Below the pieces are notes generated by a model that was not told where the DNA came from, did no database searches, and worked only from the letters and a program-made list of their open reading frames with translations. Shown here one piece after another: positions 1 to 10,676 of a stretch of DNA of 64,000 nucleotides. Origin of the DNA: Rhodocyclales bacterium. GTDB lineage: Bacteria > Pseudomonadota > Gammaproteobacteria > Burkholderiales > Rhodocyclaceae. The position numbers were made by a program, and so were the translations under genes. The stretch lies in assembly GCA_016192435.1 (NCBI GenBank), contig JACPUD010000057.1, forward strand, positions 20,072-84,071, written 5' to 3'. The stretch's first letter is position 1. Each line of letters begins with the position of its first letter.

Positions 1-206
1 TCGCCGGTCTTGGGATTGCGCCCAGGCCGTTGCGGCTTTTCGCGCAACTGGAAATTGCCAAAGCCGGAAAGCTTGACGCTGTCGCCCTTCTCGAGCGCCA
101 GACGCACCTCGTCGAAAAAGGCTTCGACCATGTCCTTGGCTTCGCGCTTGTTGAGGCCAACTTTCTCGAACAACAGGTCGGCGAGTTCCGCCTTGGTCAA
201 TGTCAT
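1..206 (-). CDS. ihfA: Integration host factor alpha subunit, 3' part outside window
   Basis: This is the N-terminal 68 residues of an HU/IHF-family DNA-bending protein; the rest lies beyond base 1. The visible protein starts [20 protein letters not shown] and contains the family segment with [12 protein letters not shown], followed by the start of the DNA-binding arm ([10 protein letters not shown]). IHF alpha pairs with IHF beta and bends DNA at promoters, origins and recombination sites. It is the last gene visible in the minus-strand order thrS-infC-rpmI-rplT-pheS-pheT-ihfA, which is conserved in proteobacteria and supports IHF alpha rather than HU. The start is the ATG at 204-206, 17 bases after the pheT stop. 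Confidence 0.95.
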   Translation of the reverse strand, partial: MTLTKAELADLLFEKVGLNKREAKDMVEAFFDEVRLALEKGDSVKLSGFGNFQLREKPQRPGRNPKTG

Positions 207-223
207 ATAAGCTCCGACTGCGT

Positions 224-2614
224 TTATCCACGCAAGGACGTATGGAATTCCCGGCTGGCGACTGCCAGCAGATCGGCGATTACCGCCTCCACTTCCGCAT
301 CCTCGAGAGTACGTTGAGTATCTTGCATAACTATACGAAAGGCAAGGCTCTTTTCGTTTTCGGCCAGGCCCTTACCCTGATATACGTCGAACAGGGCGAC
401 ATCGCGCACGATGGCGGGCGCCGCGGCGCGCAGGGCGGCCAGCAAGGGCGCCAGGGCCTGGCCATGCGGCACCACCAGGGCCAGATCCCGGATCACCGCG
501 GGGAAACGGGAAACTTCCTCATAGCGGGAGAAGGGTGTCGCCAGCAGGGCGGCCAAATCGAGTTCGAACACCACCGGGGCGGTGCCCAGTTCGTACTTCT
601 GCACCCAGCGCGGATGCAGTTCGCCAAGTATGCCCACCGGCTGGCCATCGAGAATGATCGTGGCACAGCGGCCCGGATGCAGCGCCGGATGCGCGGCCTT
701 GACGCATTCGAGGCGACGCGGTACGAAGAGCGCTTCGACGTCGGCCTTGACGTCGTAGAAATCCACCCGGCTGGCGGGCTCACCCCATTGCTCGGGCAGC
801 GCCGAACCGGCGGCAAGCCCGGCCAGGCGCAGCGGCTGATCGAATCCTGCGACCGGACCGGTGCCGGCGTCGCGCATAAAGCAGCGCCCCAGCTCGAAAA
901 TACGTACCCGCTCCGTCTGCCGCTTGCGGTTGGCGACCAGGGCTCCGACCAGGCCGCCGATCAGCGTCGTGCGCATCACACCCATCTGGCTGGCGATCGG
1001 ATTGGCCAGCACGATCGGCTTGGCGCCCAAGGCCCGGGCGGCGGAAAAGTCGGCTTCCCAAGCGGCATCGACGAAGCTGTAGGTCACCACCTCGTGATAA
1101 TCGCGTTCGGCCACCAGACGGCGCAGGCTCATGGCCGTGCGGCTGTGCTCCGTGGCCGGCATCATGGCCATCTGCGCCACCGGCGGCGGGGACGGGATGT
1201 TGTCGTAGCCGTGGATGCGCGCGATCTCCTCGATCAGGTCTTCCTCGATTTCGATGTCGAAACGGAAGGATGGCGGCGTGACCAGGAAATCCTCGTCCTG
1301 CCGCTCGACGCCGAGACCAAGGCCCTTGAGTATGCTTTCGATGCGCTCCGCACCGAGTCGAATGCCGATCACCTTCGCCGCACGCGCCGTGCGCAAGCGC
1401 ACCGGGCGGCGCTGCGGCAGGTGCGCGGCCGACACGGCCTCGACCACCGGACCGGGCTGGCCGCCGCAGGTATCGACGATCAGTTGCGTCGCGCGTTCGA
1501 TGGCCTTGCGCTGCAACTCGAAATCGACGCCGCGCTCATAGCGGTGCGAGGCGTCCGAACTGAAGCCCAGCGCGCGGGCCTTGCCGGCAATGGCGACGGG
1601 CGGGAAGAAGGCGCTTTCGAGGAACAGGTCGCGGGTGGAATCGCCGATGCCCGAATGCTCGCCGCCCATGACGCCGGCCAGCGCCAGCGGCTTCTGGTCA
1701 TCGGCGATCAGTGCGGTATCGGCCGATGGCGTCACGGTCTGCTCGTTCAGCAGCAGCAGTTGCTCGCCGGGATTGGGCAGGCGCACGTGGATCGCGCCGG
1801 ACAGCTCGGCATCGTCGAAGGCATGCAGCGGCTGGCCGAGTTCGAGCATCACGTAGTTGGTGACGTCGACCAGGAAGGAAATCGAGCGGATGCCACTGCG
1901 CTCGATGCGCCGCTTCATCCAATCCGGCGTGACAGCCTTGGCATCGACGCCGCGAATGATGCGGCCGCAGTAGCGCGGGCACGAAGCGGGGGCATCGAGC
2001 ACCACCTGGCGCGTATCGGCAAGGCTTGCTGCGACCGGCTCGACCGCGGGCGCCAGCAGCGGCGCGCCGGTCAGGGCCGAGAGCTCGCGCGCTATGCCGA
2101 GCAGCGACAGGCAGTCGGCGCGGTTCGGCGTCAGCTTGAGCGTGATCAGTTGATCGTCGAGATCGAAATGGCGGCGGATGTCCTCGCCCACCGGCGCATC
2201 GGCGGCCAGCGCCAGCAGGCCGCCGTGATCCTCGGACAGGCCGAGTTCGCGCGCCGAGCAGAGCATGCCGAAACTCTCGATGCCGCGCACCTTGGCGCGC
2301 TTGATTTCGATACCCGGCAGCCTGGCGCCGACGCGCGCGCACGGCACCTTCATGCCGGCGGCGACATTCGGCGCGCCACAGACGATCTGCAGCGGACTGG
2401 ATTCGCCGACATCGACGGCGCAGAGCTTGAGCTTGTCGGCATCGGGGTGCTTGTCGACGCTCAGCACCTCGGCCACGACGACACCCGAAAAGTCGGCGCC
2501 GGCGCTACGGCGTTCCTCGACTTCGAGGCCGGCCATGGTCAACAGATGGCACAGTTCGTCGGTCGAGAGCGCGGGATTGCAGAGGCTGCGCAGCCAGGAT
2601 TCGGAGAATTGCAT
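224..2614 (-). CDS. pheT: Phenylalanine-tRNA ligase beta subunit
   Basis: The 796-residue product is the beta subunit of the cytoplasmic alpha2-beta2 enzyme that charges tRNA-Phe. The length matches the bacterial family. An EMAP-like tRNA-binding domain ([19 protein letters not shown], about residues 45-65) lies near the N-terminus. The B3/B4 editing domain and the B5 domain follow in the middle, and the C-terminal ferredoxin-like anticodon-binding domain is complete. The gene begins one base after the pheS stop, so the two subunits are made from one message. No frameshift or missing segment is visible. Confidence 0.98.
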   Translation of the reverse strand: MQFSESWLRSLCNPALSTDELCHLLTMAGLEVEERRSAGADFSGVVVAEVLSVDKHPDADKLKLCAVDVGESSPLQIVCGAPNVAAGMKVPCARVGARLPGIEIKRAKVRGIESFGMLCSARELGLSEDHGGLLALAADAPVGEDIRRHFDLDDQLITLKLTPNRADCLSLLGIARELSALTGAPLLAPAVEPVAASLADTRQVVLDAPASCPRYCGRIIRGVDAKAVTPDWMKRRIERSGIRSISFLVDVTNYVMLELGQPLHAFDDAELSGAIHVRLPNPGEQLLLLNEQTVTPSADTALIADDQKPLALAGVMGGEHSGIGDSTRDLFLESAFFPPVAIAGKARALGFSSDASHRYERGVDFELQRKAIERATQLIVDTCGGQPGPVVEAVSAAHLPQRRPVRLRTARAAKVIGIRLGAERIESILKGLGLGVERQDEDFLVTPPSFRFDIEIEEDLIEEIARIHGYDNIPSPPPVAQMAMMPATEHSRTAMSLRRLVAERDYHEVVTYSFVDAAWEADFSAARALGAKPIVLANPIASQMGVMRTTLIGGLVGALVANRKRQTERVRIFELGRCFMRDAGTGPVAGFDQPLRLAGLAAGSALPEQWGEPASRVDFYDVKADVEALFVPRRLECVKAAHPALHPGRCATIILDGQPVGILGELHPRWVQKYELGTAPVVFELDLAALLATPFSRYEEVSRFPAVIRDLALVVPHGQALAPLLAALRAAAPAIVRDVALFDVYQGKGLAENEKSLAFRIVMQDTQRTLEDAEVEAVIADLLAVASREFHTSLRG

Positions 2615-2615
2615 A

Positions 2616-3665
<1,050 letters not shown>

Positions 3666-3684
3666 TCAGAACAAATAGGCACAA

Positions 3685-3721
3685 GAAAAAAAGGAGGCCC
3701 CCAACAGCCCTGGGCCTCCTT
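3685..3721 (-). terminator. Intrinsic terminator or attenuator between rplT and pheS
   Basis: On the minus strand a 10-bp stem (AAGGAGGCCC pairing with GGGCCTCCTT) is followed directly by a run of T (plus-strand A run 3685-3692). It starts about 18 bases after the rplT stop and ends about 22 bases before the pheS ATG. There is no room for a leader peptide of the E. coli pheM kind and little room for a promoter. It could work as a partial terminator that sets the ratio of ribosomal protein to synthetase message. Confidence 0.85.
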
Positions 3722-3739
3722 CTCCGGGTGTGGCGCGAC

Positions 3740-4099
3740 TCAGGCCGTCAGCTGGGCCTTGGCCTTTTCGGCCAGGGCGGCAAATGCCGGCTTGTCGAAC
3801 ACCGCGAGGTCGGACAGCACCTTGCGATCGACCTCGATCGAAGCCTTCTTCAGGCCGTTCATGAAGGTGCTGTACTTCATGCCCAGTTCGCGGGCCGCCG
3901 CATTGATACGGGCGATCCACAGCACGCGGAACTGCCGCTTCCGCTGACGACGGTCGCGGTAGGCATATTGCCCGGCCTTCATCACCGCCTCTTTGGCGAT
4001 GCGATAGACCTTGCTGCGCCGGCCGCGGTAACCCTTGGCCAGGTCGAGAACCTTCTTGTGGCGCGCGCGCGCCGTTACACCACGTTTGACTCTTGGCAT
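3740..4099 (-). CDS. rplT: 50S ribosomal protein L20
   Basis: L20 binds 23S rRNA early in 50S assembly and in many bacteria represses its own operon. The true start is the ATG at 4097-4099 ([16 protein letters not shown]), giving 119 residues, the family length; the longer reading frame upstream only overlaps rpmI. The basic N-terminal extension and the globular C-terminal half are complete. The gene follows rpmI by 11 bases, so the two are co-translated. A strong terminator lies just after it. Confidence 0.98.
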   Translation of the reverse strand: MPRVKRGVTARARHKKVLDLAKGYRGRRSKVYRIAKEAVMKAGQYAYRDRRQRKRQFRVLWIARINAAARELGMKYSTFMNGLKKASIEVDRKVLSDLAVFDKPAFAALAEKAKAQLTA

Positions 4100-4110
4100 G
4101 GTGTATCTCC

Positions 4111-4308
4111 TTAACCGTTGGGCAGCATGGCGCGAACCGACTTGACGTCGGAGGCATGCACGGTGTGCACACCGCGCAACTGGCGCTTGCTCTTGGTGGT
4201 TTTCTTGGTCAGGATGTGGCGCTTGAACGCACTCCCGCGCTTGATGCCGCCGGAAGCGCGCACGACAAAGCGCTTCTTGGCACCGCTCTTGGTCTTCATC
4301 TTCGGCAT
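4111..4308 (-). CDS. rpmI: 50S ribosomal protein L35
   Basis: This 65-residue basic protein begins [14 protein letters not shown], the diagnostic L35 start, at the ATG 4306-4308. GGGAG lies at suitable spacing upstream (minus strand of 4315-4320). An in-frame upstream extension of 34 codons exists but lacks L35 similarity. The gene sits between infC and rplT as in most bacteria. The 114-base gap to infC holds a strong hairpin, which could take part in L20 autoregulation. Confidence 0.97.
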   Translation of the reverse strand: MPKMKTKSGAKKRFVVRASGGIKRGSAFKRHILTKKTTKSKRQLRGVHTVHASDVKSVRAMLPNG

Positions 4309-4384
4309 CGAAGATCTCCCTATTACATGGCTGCCAGGTGTTTCCCGCCTCGGGAATGCTTGGTGACCTGCAACCACTTCTTGT

Positions 4385-4407
4385 TTCCGCATGCATAGCA
4401 TGCGGAA
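4385..4407 (-). other. Hairpin in the infC-rpmI gap, possible L20 operator element
   Basis: TTCCGCATGC and GCATGCGGAA form a perfect 10-bp stem around a 3-base loop, 15 bases after the infC stop and about 75 bases before the rpmI start. No T-run follows on the minus strand, so it does not look like an intrinsic terminator. In E. coli the L20 repression site overlaps the infC end and this gap, so a role in ribosomal-protein feedback is plausible but unproven. Confidence 0.5.
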
Positions 4408-4422
4408 CAAATTCTTAATAAC

Positions 4423-4950
4423 TCAATGCGGCTTTTTCTTGGAAGCTGCCAGCACCATGATGAGCTGGCGCCCTTCCATTTTCGGCCACTGCTCCACCAT
4501 CGCCTGCTGCTCCAGGTCCAGCTTGATTCGCTCCAGCATGCGCATGCCGATTTCCTGGTGCGCCATTTCACGTCCGCGGAAACGCAAGGTGATTTTCGCC
4601 TTGTCGCCTTCGCTCAGAAACTTGATCACATTGCGCAGCTTGATCTGGTAATCGTTCTCGTCGGTACCGGGGCGGAACTTGACTTCCTTTACCACCACCT
4701 GCTTCTGCTTCAGCTTGGCCTCGTGCTGACGCTTGGCTTCCTGGTATTTGAACTTGCCGATGTCCATGATCTTGCAGACGGGCGGCACTGCAGTGGGAGC
4801 GATTTCCACCAGATCCACGCCGGCCTCTTCGGCCAGCGCCAGCGCCTGACGAATCGGGACGATGCCCAGTTGCTCTCCATCTTCCCCGACCAGACGAACC
4901 TCGGGGGTGGTGATCTCTTCGTTGAGACGCTGCGATTTATCCTGAGCGAT
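4423..4950 (-). CDS. infC: Translation initiation factor IF-3, AUC start codon
   Basis: IF-3 binds the 30S subunit and proofreads the start codon and initiator tRNA. The first in-frame ATG (4818) would remove 44 residues of the N-terminal domain. Reading upstream in the same frame gives (I)[19 protein letters not shown], the normal IF-3 start, from the ATC codon at 4948-4950. GGAG lies nine bases before it. The result is 175 residues, the usual length. Non-AUG starts are typical of infC because IF-3 discriminates against them, giving negative feedback. The gene follows thrS by 28 bases. Confidence 0.95.
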   Translation of the reverse strand: MAQDKSQRLNEEITTPEVRLVGEDGEQLGIVPIRQALALAEEAGVDLVEIAPTAVPPVCKIMDIGKFKYQEAKRQHEAKLKQKQVVVKEVKFRPGTDENDYQIKLRNVIKFLSEGDKAKITLRFRGREMAHQEIGMRMLERIKLDLEQQAMVEQWPKMEGRQLIMVLAASKKKPH

Positions 4951-4978
4951 GGTTCAAATCTCCAAAAAATTCAAAAAA

Positions 4979-6895
4979 TCAGACCGTTGCGCCTCTGCTG
5001 CACTGTTCATGCAACAGACGCTCGATCAAGGCCTGGGGGGACATCTGCCCGAGATCCTGATTGCCGCGGGCACGTAAAGCAACCAACCCTGCAGCCTTTT
5101 CCTTGTCGCCGACGACAACGATGTAAGGCCGCTTCAACAAGCTATGTTCGCGGATTTTATAGTTTATTTTCTCTCCGCGCAAATCGCTGTCGACCCGCAG
5201 GCCGGCGTCGCGCAGCATTTTTGCCACATTTTCCGCGTAATCCGTCTGCGCTTCGGAGATATTCGTGACCACCACCTGCACCGGCGCCAACCAGAGCGGG
5301 AGGGCGCCGGCGTGGTTTTCGATCAGGATGCCGATGAAACGCTCCAGCGAACCGAGGATCGCGCGGTGCAGCATGACCGGCGTATGGCGACTGTTGTCCT
5401 CGCCGACATATTCTGCACCGAGACGCCCCGGCATCGAGAAATCGACCTGCACGGTGCCGCATTGCCAGGAGCGGCCAATGGCGTCCTTGATGTGGAATTC
5501 GATCTTGGGACCGTAAAAAGCCCCTTCGCCGGGAAGTTCGTCCCATGCCAGGTTGCTGGCGGTGAGCGCTGCGCGCAAGGCGTTTTCGGCCTTGTCCCAG
5601 AGATGATCCTCACCCACCCGGCTAGCGGGGCGCAGGGCCAGCTTGACGGCCACGTCGTGAAAGCCGAAGTCGGCATAAACCTTGCGCAACAGGTCGTTGA
5701 AGGCCGTGACTTCGGACTGGATCTGGTCTTCGGTGCAAAAAATATGTCCATCGTCCTGGGTAAAGGCGCGCACGCGCATCACACCGTGCAGCGCGCCCGA
5801 CGGCTCGTTGCGATGGCAGGAACCGAATTCGCCATAACGCAGCGGCAGTTCGCGGTAGGAGCGCACGTCGGTATTGAATATCTGCACATGGCCCGGGCAG
5901 TTCATCGGCTTCACCGCGTAATCGCGGTTTTCCGACTCGGTGGTGAACATGTTGTGCTTGAAATGCTCCCAGTGGCCGGAGCGCTCCCACAGGCTGCGAT
6001 CGAGGATCTGCGGGCAGCGGACTTCCTTGTAGCCGTTGTCGCGATAGACGCGGCGCATGTATTGTTCGACCTCCTGCCACACGGCCCAGCCGTGCGGATG
6101 CCAGAACACCATGCCGGGCGCTTCCTCCTGCAGGTGGAACAGGTCGAGTTGGCGGCCGAGCTTGCGGTGATCGCGTTTCTCGGCTTCCTCCAGCATGTGC
6201 AGGTAGGCGTCGAGTTCGTCCTTCCTGGCCCAGGCCGTGCCATAGATGCGCTGCAACTGCTCGTTGTTCTGGTCGCCGCGCCAATATGCGCCGGCCACCT
6301 TCATCAGCTTGAATACCTTAAGTCTACCGGTGGACGGCACGTGCGGACCGCGGCAAAGATCGATGAAGTCGCCCTCGCGATACAAGGACACGTCTTCGCC
6401 CTGCGGAATCGCCGCGATCAGTTCCGCCTTGTAGTGCTCGCCGATCGACTTGAAGAATTCCACCGCCTTGTCGCGCGCCCAGACTTCGCGCGTGACCGGA
6501 AAATCCTTCTTCGCCAGTTCCGCCATGCGTTTTTCGATGGCTTCCAGGTCTTCCGGCGTGAACGGGCGCTTGTAGGCGAAGTCGTAGTAGAAGCCGTTTT
6601 CGATGACCGGACCGATGGTCACCTGGGCTTCGGGAAACAATTCCTTGACCGCGTAGGCCAGCAGATGCGAGGTCGAATGGCGAATGATGTCTACGCCGTC
6701 GGCATCCTTATCGGTGACGATCGCCAGTTGGGCATCGCGCTCGATCAGAAAGGAGGTATCGACCAGCGCGCCATCGACGCGCCCGGCCAGCGCCGCCTTG
6801 GCCAGGCCGGCGCCGATCGAGGCGGCGACGGCGGCCACCGTCAGTGCTTGCGGGTATTCGCGTTTCGATCCATCAGTCAGGGTGATCACCGGCAT
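4979..6895 (-). CDS. thrS: Threonine-tRNA ligase
   Basis: The 638-residue enzyme charges tRNA-Thr and edits mischarged Ser-tRNA-Thr. Domains in order are TGS (about 1-65), the editing domain with HSTSH and a CRGPH segment, the class II catalytic core containing MNCPGH with the zinc-binding cysteine and a later MLHRAILGS segment, and a C-terminal anticodon-binding domain. The start chosen is ATG 6893-6895 ([14 protein letters not shown]), with GGAG eight bases upstream, rather than the in-frame start 39 bases earlier. It is the first gene of the translation operon. A 39-base hairpin lies in its leader. Confidence 0.97.
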   Translation of the reverse strand: MPVITLTDGSKREYPQALTVAAVAASIGAGLAKAALAGRVDGALVDTSFLIERDAQLAIVTDKDADGVDIIRHSTSHLLAYAVKELFPEAQVTIGPVIENGFYYDFAYKRPFTPEDLEAIEKRMAELAKKDFPVTREVWARDKAVEFFKSIGEHYKAELIAAIPQGEDVSLYREGDFIDLCRGPHVPSTGRLKVFKLMKVAGAYWRGDQNNEQLQRIYGTAWARKDELDAYLHMLEEAEKRDHRKLGRQLDLFHLQEEAPGMVFWHPHGWAVWQEVEQYMRRVYRDNGYKEVRCPQILDRSLWERSGHWEHFKHNMFTTESENRDYAVKPMNCPGHVQIFNTDVRSYRELPLRYGEFGSCHRNEPSGALHGVMRVRAFTQDDGHIFCTEDQIQSEVTAFNDLLRKVYADFGFHDVAVKLALRPASRVGEDHLWDKAENALRAALTASNLAWDELPGEGAFYGPKIEFHIKDAIGRSWQCGTVQVDFSMPGRLGAEYVGEDNSRHTPVMLHRAILGSLERFIGILIENHAGALPLWLAPVQVVVTNISEAQTDYAENVAKMLRDAGLRVDSDLRGEKINYKIREHSLLKRPYIVVVGDKEKAAGLVALRARGNQDLGQMSPQALIERLLHEQCSRGATV

Positions 6896-6918
6896 AGTCG
6901 CAACTCCAGAAAAGCAAC

Positions 6919-6957
6919 AGGGCGCACGGTTCACGCGAAAATCACGCGGTGCGCCCT
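6919..6957 (-). promoter_or_regulatory. Leader hairpin of thrS, candidate operator
   Basis: AGGGCGCAC (6919-6927) and GTGCGCCCT (6949-6957) form a perfect 9-bp stem. It ends about 24 bases before the thrS start and brackets a 21-base loop that contains two CGCGTG copies. An AT-rich -10-like sequence (GATAAAAT on the minus strand, around 6976-6983) lies just upstream, so the hairpin would be in the 5' leader. In E. coli ThrRS represses its own mRNA through anticodon-like stem-loops; the CGT triplets in this loop fit that idea loosely. Confidence 0.5.
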
Positions 6958-7043
6958 ACTTTCGATTTCGCGAAATTTTATCACAGCGCCCGCCGGCCTT
7001 ACGGCATCATTCCGCTCTCGCCACCGGCCCAGGGAGCCAAGCT

Positions 7044-7469
7044 ATGGATATCGACGGATTCATGCAGAACTACCAGCGCGCCTGGGAAACCAGCGACGAA
7101 AACCTGCTGGCATCGCTGTTCACAGCCGACGCTTGCTACCGCAATACGCCTTTCGCCGTGCAGCAGGGTCATGAGGCGATCAAGCAGTACTGGCAGCGCA
7201 CCAAGCTGCAGACCGACATCCGGCTCACCTACGAGGTGCTGCAGCGCCACGCCACGGGCGGCATCGCGCACTGGCACACCACCTACCAGGTGACCTCGGA
7301 AGACATGTTCAAGATGTGGGCGGCCTCGACCGGCACCAACATGCTGGCGCGCCAGCCCGGCGATCCGCTACCGCGCCTGGCGCTGGACGGCATCGCCTGC
7401 GTCGAGTTCGACCAGGGCGGCTTGTGCCGCGAATTGCGCCTCTGGTGGCATAGCCGGATCGACGACTGA
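7044..7469 (+). CDS. NTF2/SnoaL-like protein
   Basis: This is a 141-residue protein of the NTF2-like (SnoaL) alpha+beta fold. Its opening (about 40 residues: tryptophan, DENLLASLFTADACYRNTPF, then GHEAIKQYW) is the usual pattern of this fold. Members act as isomerases, small-molecule binders or dimerisation modules, and nothing here fixes a substrate. The start is ATG 7044 with GGGAG nine bases upstream. It is a single gene between divergent thrS and a convergent GGDEF-EAL gene; no operon partner is visible. Confidence 0.75.
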   Translation: MDIDGFMQNYQRAWETSDENLLASLFTADACYRNTPFAVQQGHEAIKQYWQRTKLQTDIRLTYEVLQRHATGGIAHWHTTYQVTSEDMFKMWAASTGTNMLARQPGDPLPRLALDGIACVEFDQGGLCRELRLWWHSRIDD

Positions 7470-7512
7470 TGTCGTCGCCGCCCGGGCGCAGCGTCCGGGC
7501 CGGCAGATGCGC

Positions 7513-10113
7513 TCAGGGCTCCGCCGCTGCGGCCGTTTCCGGTGCCTGGCGGCCTCGCATCGCTGCCGCCATCGAAATGTTCGGCCGATGGATGTAGAAG
7601 CCCTGCGCCAGATCGATGCATTGCGCCACGACCTGATCGAGCACGGCCTGGTCTTCGACATACTCGGCCACGGTGCGGATACCCAGGTCCTTGCTCAGCG
7701 TAACGATGCTGCGCACCAGCGCCCTGTCCTTCTCGCTGCTCTTCATGCCGAGGATGAAGTCGCCTTCGATCTTGAGGAAATCGATCGGGAAACGCTTGAC
7801 ATAATGAAACGACGAAAAACCGGAACCGAAATCGTCGATCGCCAGCTTGAAACCTTCGCTGCGCAGGGTACCGATGAAGCGTTCGAGCAATGCCATGTTC
7901 TTGATCGTCTCGCGTTCCGTGATCTCGAACACCAGGCGCGTCGGATCGATCCTGAACTGGCTTGCAATGCGCCGGGTTTCCTGCACGAAATCATTCAGCA
8001 CCAGCGCCCGCGGTGACATGTTGATGAACAGGTAGCCGCCGTAGCCGGTGGTTTCCACCGCCTCCAGGGTTTTCTCCAGTTGGATGAAATCCAGCTTGTG
8101 CATCACGCCCATCTTTTCCGCGATGGCGACATATTCGTCGGCGATGATGTAGCGCCCGTCCTCCATGCGTATCCGCGACAGCACCTCGATTGCCTCGACC
8201 TCGCCGCTGACGACATTGACGATCGGCTGGAAGAAGGGCACCACGCTGCGCTTCTCGACCGCGTTCAGGATCAGCATGCTCTTCTCGCCGAGGGTGCGGA
8301 ATACGTCGATCACGTCCTGGGCATCGGGCACCACCACGCGATTCTTGCCCTCGGCCTTGGCCCGATACATCATGTTGTCGGCAAACAGGAAGAGATCCTT
8401 CATCGCCACGGCATGGTCGGGATAGGTGGCCATGCCGATCGACACCGAGCCGGTGACGACGGCGCCGTCGGGCACGCCCATGGTCACCCCGCCCACCGCT
8501 TCGATGATCCGCCGCGCCACCACCGTGGCGGCCTCCAGGTCGGTTTCCGGCAGGATCGCGACGAATTCGTCGCCACCGTAGCGCGACAGCAGGTCGTCAT
8601 CGCGGATCGCCGACTTGATGCCGCCGACCAGCAACTGCAGCAGCTTGTCGCCGACCCCGTGGCCGTAGGAATCGTTGATCGACTTGAAGTTGTCGGCATC
8701 GATCACCAGCAGCGTGAACTTCTTGCCGTGCCGCGAGGAGCGGATCACCTCGTTATCGATCAGCTCCCAGAACACCCGCTGGTTATAGAGATTGGTCAGC
8801 GGATCGCGCGTGGCGTAGTACTCGAGATCCTTGGTGTATTTGTCGATGGCCTTGACCGAGCCGACGACGTTGAGCAGGGTGGCGAGAATGCTCTGCACCA
8901 CCAGCAGGCGCATCGGGTCGGTTTCGTCCTGCGGTTGCATGCCGATGCCGACGATGCCGCCGATTTTCGGCGCATCGACCAGCAGCGACTTGATCTGCAC
9001 GTCGATGTCCGCCGCCGTGAGTTCCGGCGTCATGGTGCCGACGTCGGCAATGGTGTGTTTGACGCGGATCGAATAGCCGGTCTCGAAATACTCGGTACGC
9101 TGCAGGATCTGGTACAGGCAGTTTTCGAACACCCGCTTGGTTGCGTCGGACGGACGCCGGCGCCAGAAGATCTCCAGGTCATAGGCCTCGTCGCCGATCT
9201 TGAACACCGAGAACATCAGGTAGGCCGGCATCACGGCATCGATGTCGAGGATCAGGCGGCTGACATACTCGCGCCAGTCCTTGATGACTTCCGTGGTGAG
9301 TATGAATTTTTCGAGCAGGCGAATCTCGAATTCGAGCATGTCCTTGTCCACCGCAATCGCCCGGATGCGCTCGGTCAATTGCCTGACTTCGCTGGCCACC
9401 GCGTTGAATTCGGAAAAGCCCAGATCGATCTGCCTGGCCTCCAGCGCGCGCAGGTCGGAGATCCGGTTGACCGCCCGGATGTCGCCGGCCAGGGTGTCAA
9501 TCGATTTTTCCAGGCGGCGCCGTATGTACAGCACCATGATCAGGGTCACCACCAGCACCACCGGGATGATGGGAGCGAAGGCATAGGTGAAGCGCGTCTG
9601 GTGCGATTCGATGGCAGGCGCCACGTTCTGTCGCACGTCGATCACGCCCAGCACATCGCCGACCGCCGCATTGACATGGCACTTGAGGCAGACTTCCTGG
9701 GCCTGCAGGGGATAAACGACGCGAATGATGTCGCCCATGTCGACGCGCTGACGATTGCCCTCTCTCAGCGCACGCTCGATTGCGGCATCGGGAGTCTTCT
9801 GCGCAATCTCGCCGAACAGGGCGCTGACCTTGGGTCCGCGATAGATGTCGATCTGGCGCTCGCTGCGGTCCACGGATTTTTGTATCGCCCCGAGGAAACC
9901 TTCCAATTGCCGGCGGTTCCAGCCCGTGCTCATCAGTTCGAACATCGCGTTGAAGGTCAGCTCGGCAAAAGCGGTGGCGTCCTGCACGGCATCATCGCGC
10001 ACCGAGCGATCGTAAATTCCGCGCACCACGAACAAGGTGGTAGCGAAGATCGCGACCGCGAATACCGCGCCGGCGGCAAGCAGCAGTCCCTTGATGCTGC
10101 GCACGGGATTCAT
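7513..10113 (-). CDS. Membrane GGDEF-EAL protein with CxxCH sensory domain
   Basis: This 866-residue cyclic-di-GMP signalling protein starts MNPVRSIKG; a GTG four codons earlier is possible. Transmembrane segment 1 is near residues 8-30. A periplasmic domain of about 150 residues carries VCLKCH, a c-type heme motif seen in Tll0287-like/DUF3365 sensors, and a second membrane segment follows. Next come a HAMP-like linker, a poorly conserved region, an intact GGDEF domain (YGGDEF) and an EAL domain. The EAL signature is EVL, but other catalytic positions (NMS, DDFGSG, LKIEG) are present. It is probably a redox- or ligand-tuned synthase/phosphodiesterase. It lies downstream of the ribbon-helix-helix gene. 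Confidence 0.85.
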   Translation of the reverse strand: MNPVRSIKGLLLAAGAVFAVAIFATTLFVVRGIYDRSVRDDAVQDATAFAELTFNAMFELMSTGWNRRQLEGFLGAIQKSVDRSERQIDIYRGPKVSALFGEIAQKTPDAAIERALREGNRQRVDMGDIIRVVYPLQAQEVCLKCHVNAAVGDVLGVIDVRQNVAPAIESHQTRFTYAFAPIIPVVLVVTLIMVLYIRRRLEKSIDTLAGDIRAVNRISDLRALEARQIDLGFSEFNAVASEVRQLTERIRAIAVDKDMLEFEIRLLEKFILTTEVIKDWREYVSRLILDIDAVMPAYLMFSVFKIGDEAYDLEIFWRRRPSDATKRVFENCLYQILQRTEYFETGYSIRVKHTIADVGTMTPELTAADIDVQIKSLLVDAPKIGGIVGIGMQPQDETDPMRLLVVQSILATLLNVVGSVKAIDKYTKDLEYYATRDPLTNLYNQRVFWELIDNEVIRSSRHGKKFTLLVIDADNFKSINDSYGHGVGDKLLQLLVGGIKSAIRDDDLLSRYGGDEFVAILPETDLEAATVVARRIIEAVGGVTMGVPDGAVVTGSVSIGMATYPDHAVAMKDLFLFADNMMYRAKAEGKNRVVVPDAQDVIDVFRTLGEKSMLILNAVEKRSVVPFFQPIVNVVSGEVEAIEVLSRIRMEDGRYIIADEYVAIAEKMGVMHKLDFIQLEKTLEAVETTGYGGYLFINMSPRALVLNDFVQETRRIASQFRIDPTRLVFEITERETIKNMALLERFIGTLRSEGFKLAIDDFGSGFSSFHYVKRFPIDFLKIEGDFILGMKSSEKDRALVRSIVTLSKDLGIRTVAEYVEDQAVLDQVVAQCIDLAQGFYIHRPNISMAAAMRGRQAPETAAAAEP

Positions 10114-10189
10114 GTACGCCGGCACCGCGCGCAGATGGCCGGCGCCGCCGCCTCAAACACATTCCATGCGGCGCCAGGTTGCGATGCGA

Positions 10190-10534
10190 TCACGCCCGGT
10201 CCTCGCGCACGGCCAGGCAATCGGCGGCCATGCCGCCGGTGGCGTAGATGTTGAGGAATTTCAGGCTGATCACGCGCAGGCAGGATGACAGGTTCTTGTC
10301 GTTGGCCACCAGGCAGCCGTCGAGCACCCGCTCGATCAGACGCGGCACGGTGAGGCCGCATTCATCGGCCATGGCGTCGATGACGTTCCAGAACGCGCGC
10401 TCCAGCGCCACCGTGGTGCTGTGGCCATGAATGCGGAAACCGCGCTTTTCGGGAATGAACTCGCTGATCTGCGCCGTCGAGCAGGAGTCGAACATGTGAT
10501 CGAGCAGATCCCGCGATTCACGATAGATGGTCAT
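10190..10534 (-). CDS. Ribbon-helix-helix domain protein
   Basis: A 114-residue protein with a strong GGAGGA ribosome site before the ATG at 10532-10534. The segment STTVALERAFWNVIDAMADE followed by CGLTVPRLIERV matches the RHH_4-type ribbon-helix-helix fold: a beta strand with T and V, then two helices. It is therefore probably a dimeric DNA-binding protein. The first 30 residues (YRESRDLLDHMFDSCSTAQI) are not recognised. It is divergent from the sulfur operon across a 142-bp gap and co-directional with the GGDEF-EAL gene, so either could be its target. Confidence 0.7.
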   Translation of the reverse strand: MTIYRESRDLLDHMFDSCSTAQISEFIPEKRGFRIHGHSTTVALERAFWNVIDAMADECGLTVPRLIERVLDGCLVANDKNLSSCLRVISLKFLNIYATGGMAADCLAVREDRA

Positions 10535-10676
10535 CTTGCCTCCTCCGGACGGGCCGCAGTTCTGCAGCCGATTTTTGTTTGCAATAAATACTACCCGAGC
10601 CGCGCCCCCTTCCATAGAATTCTTTCACAGCGTCGGCCGGCCAAGCCGCAACGCAACAACAAGGAGGAGTACCGGC

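Noticed and set aside
4400..4570. Minus frame 4323-4571 and the N-terminal extension of rpmI as coding
   Set aside because: The extension precedes a perfect L35 start with its own ribosome site and lacks similarity; the 4323 frame overlaps infC in another frame.
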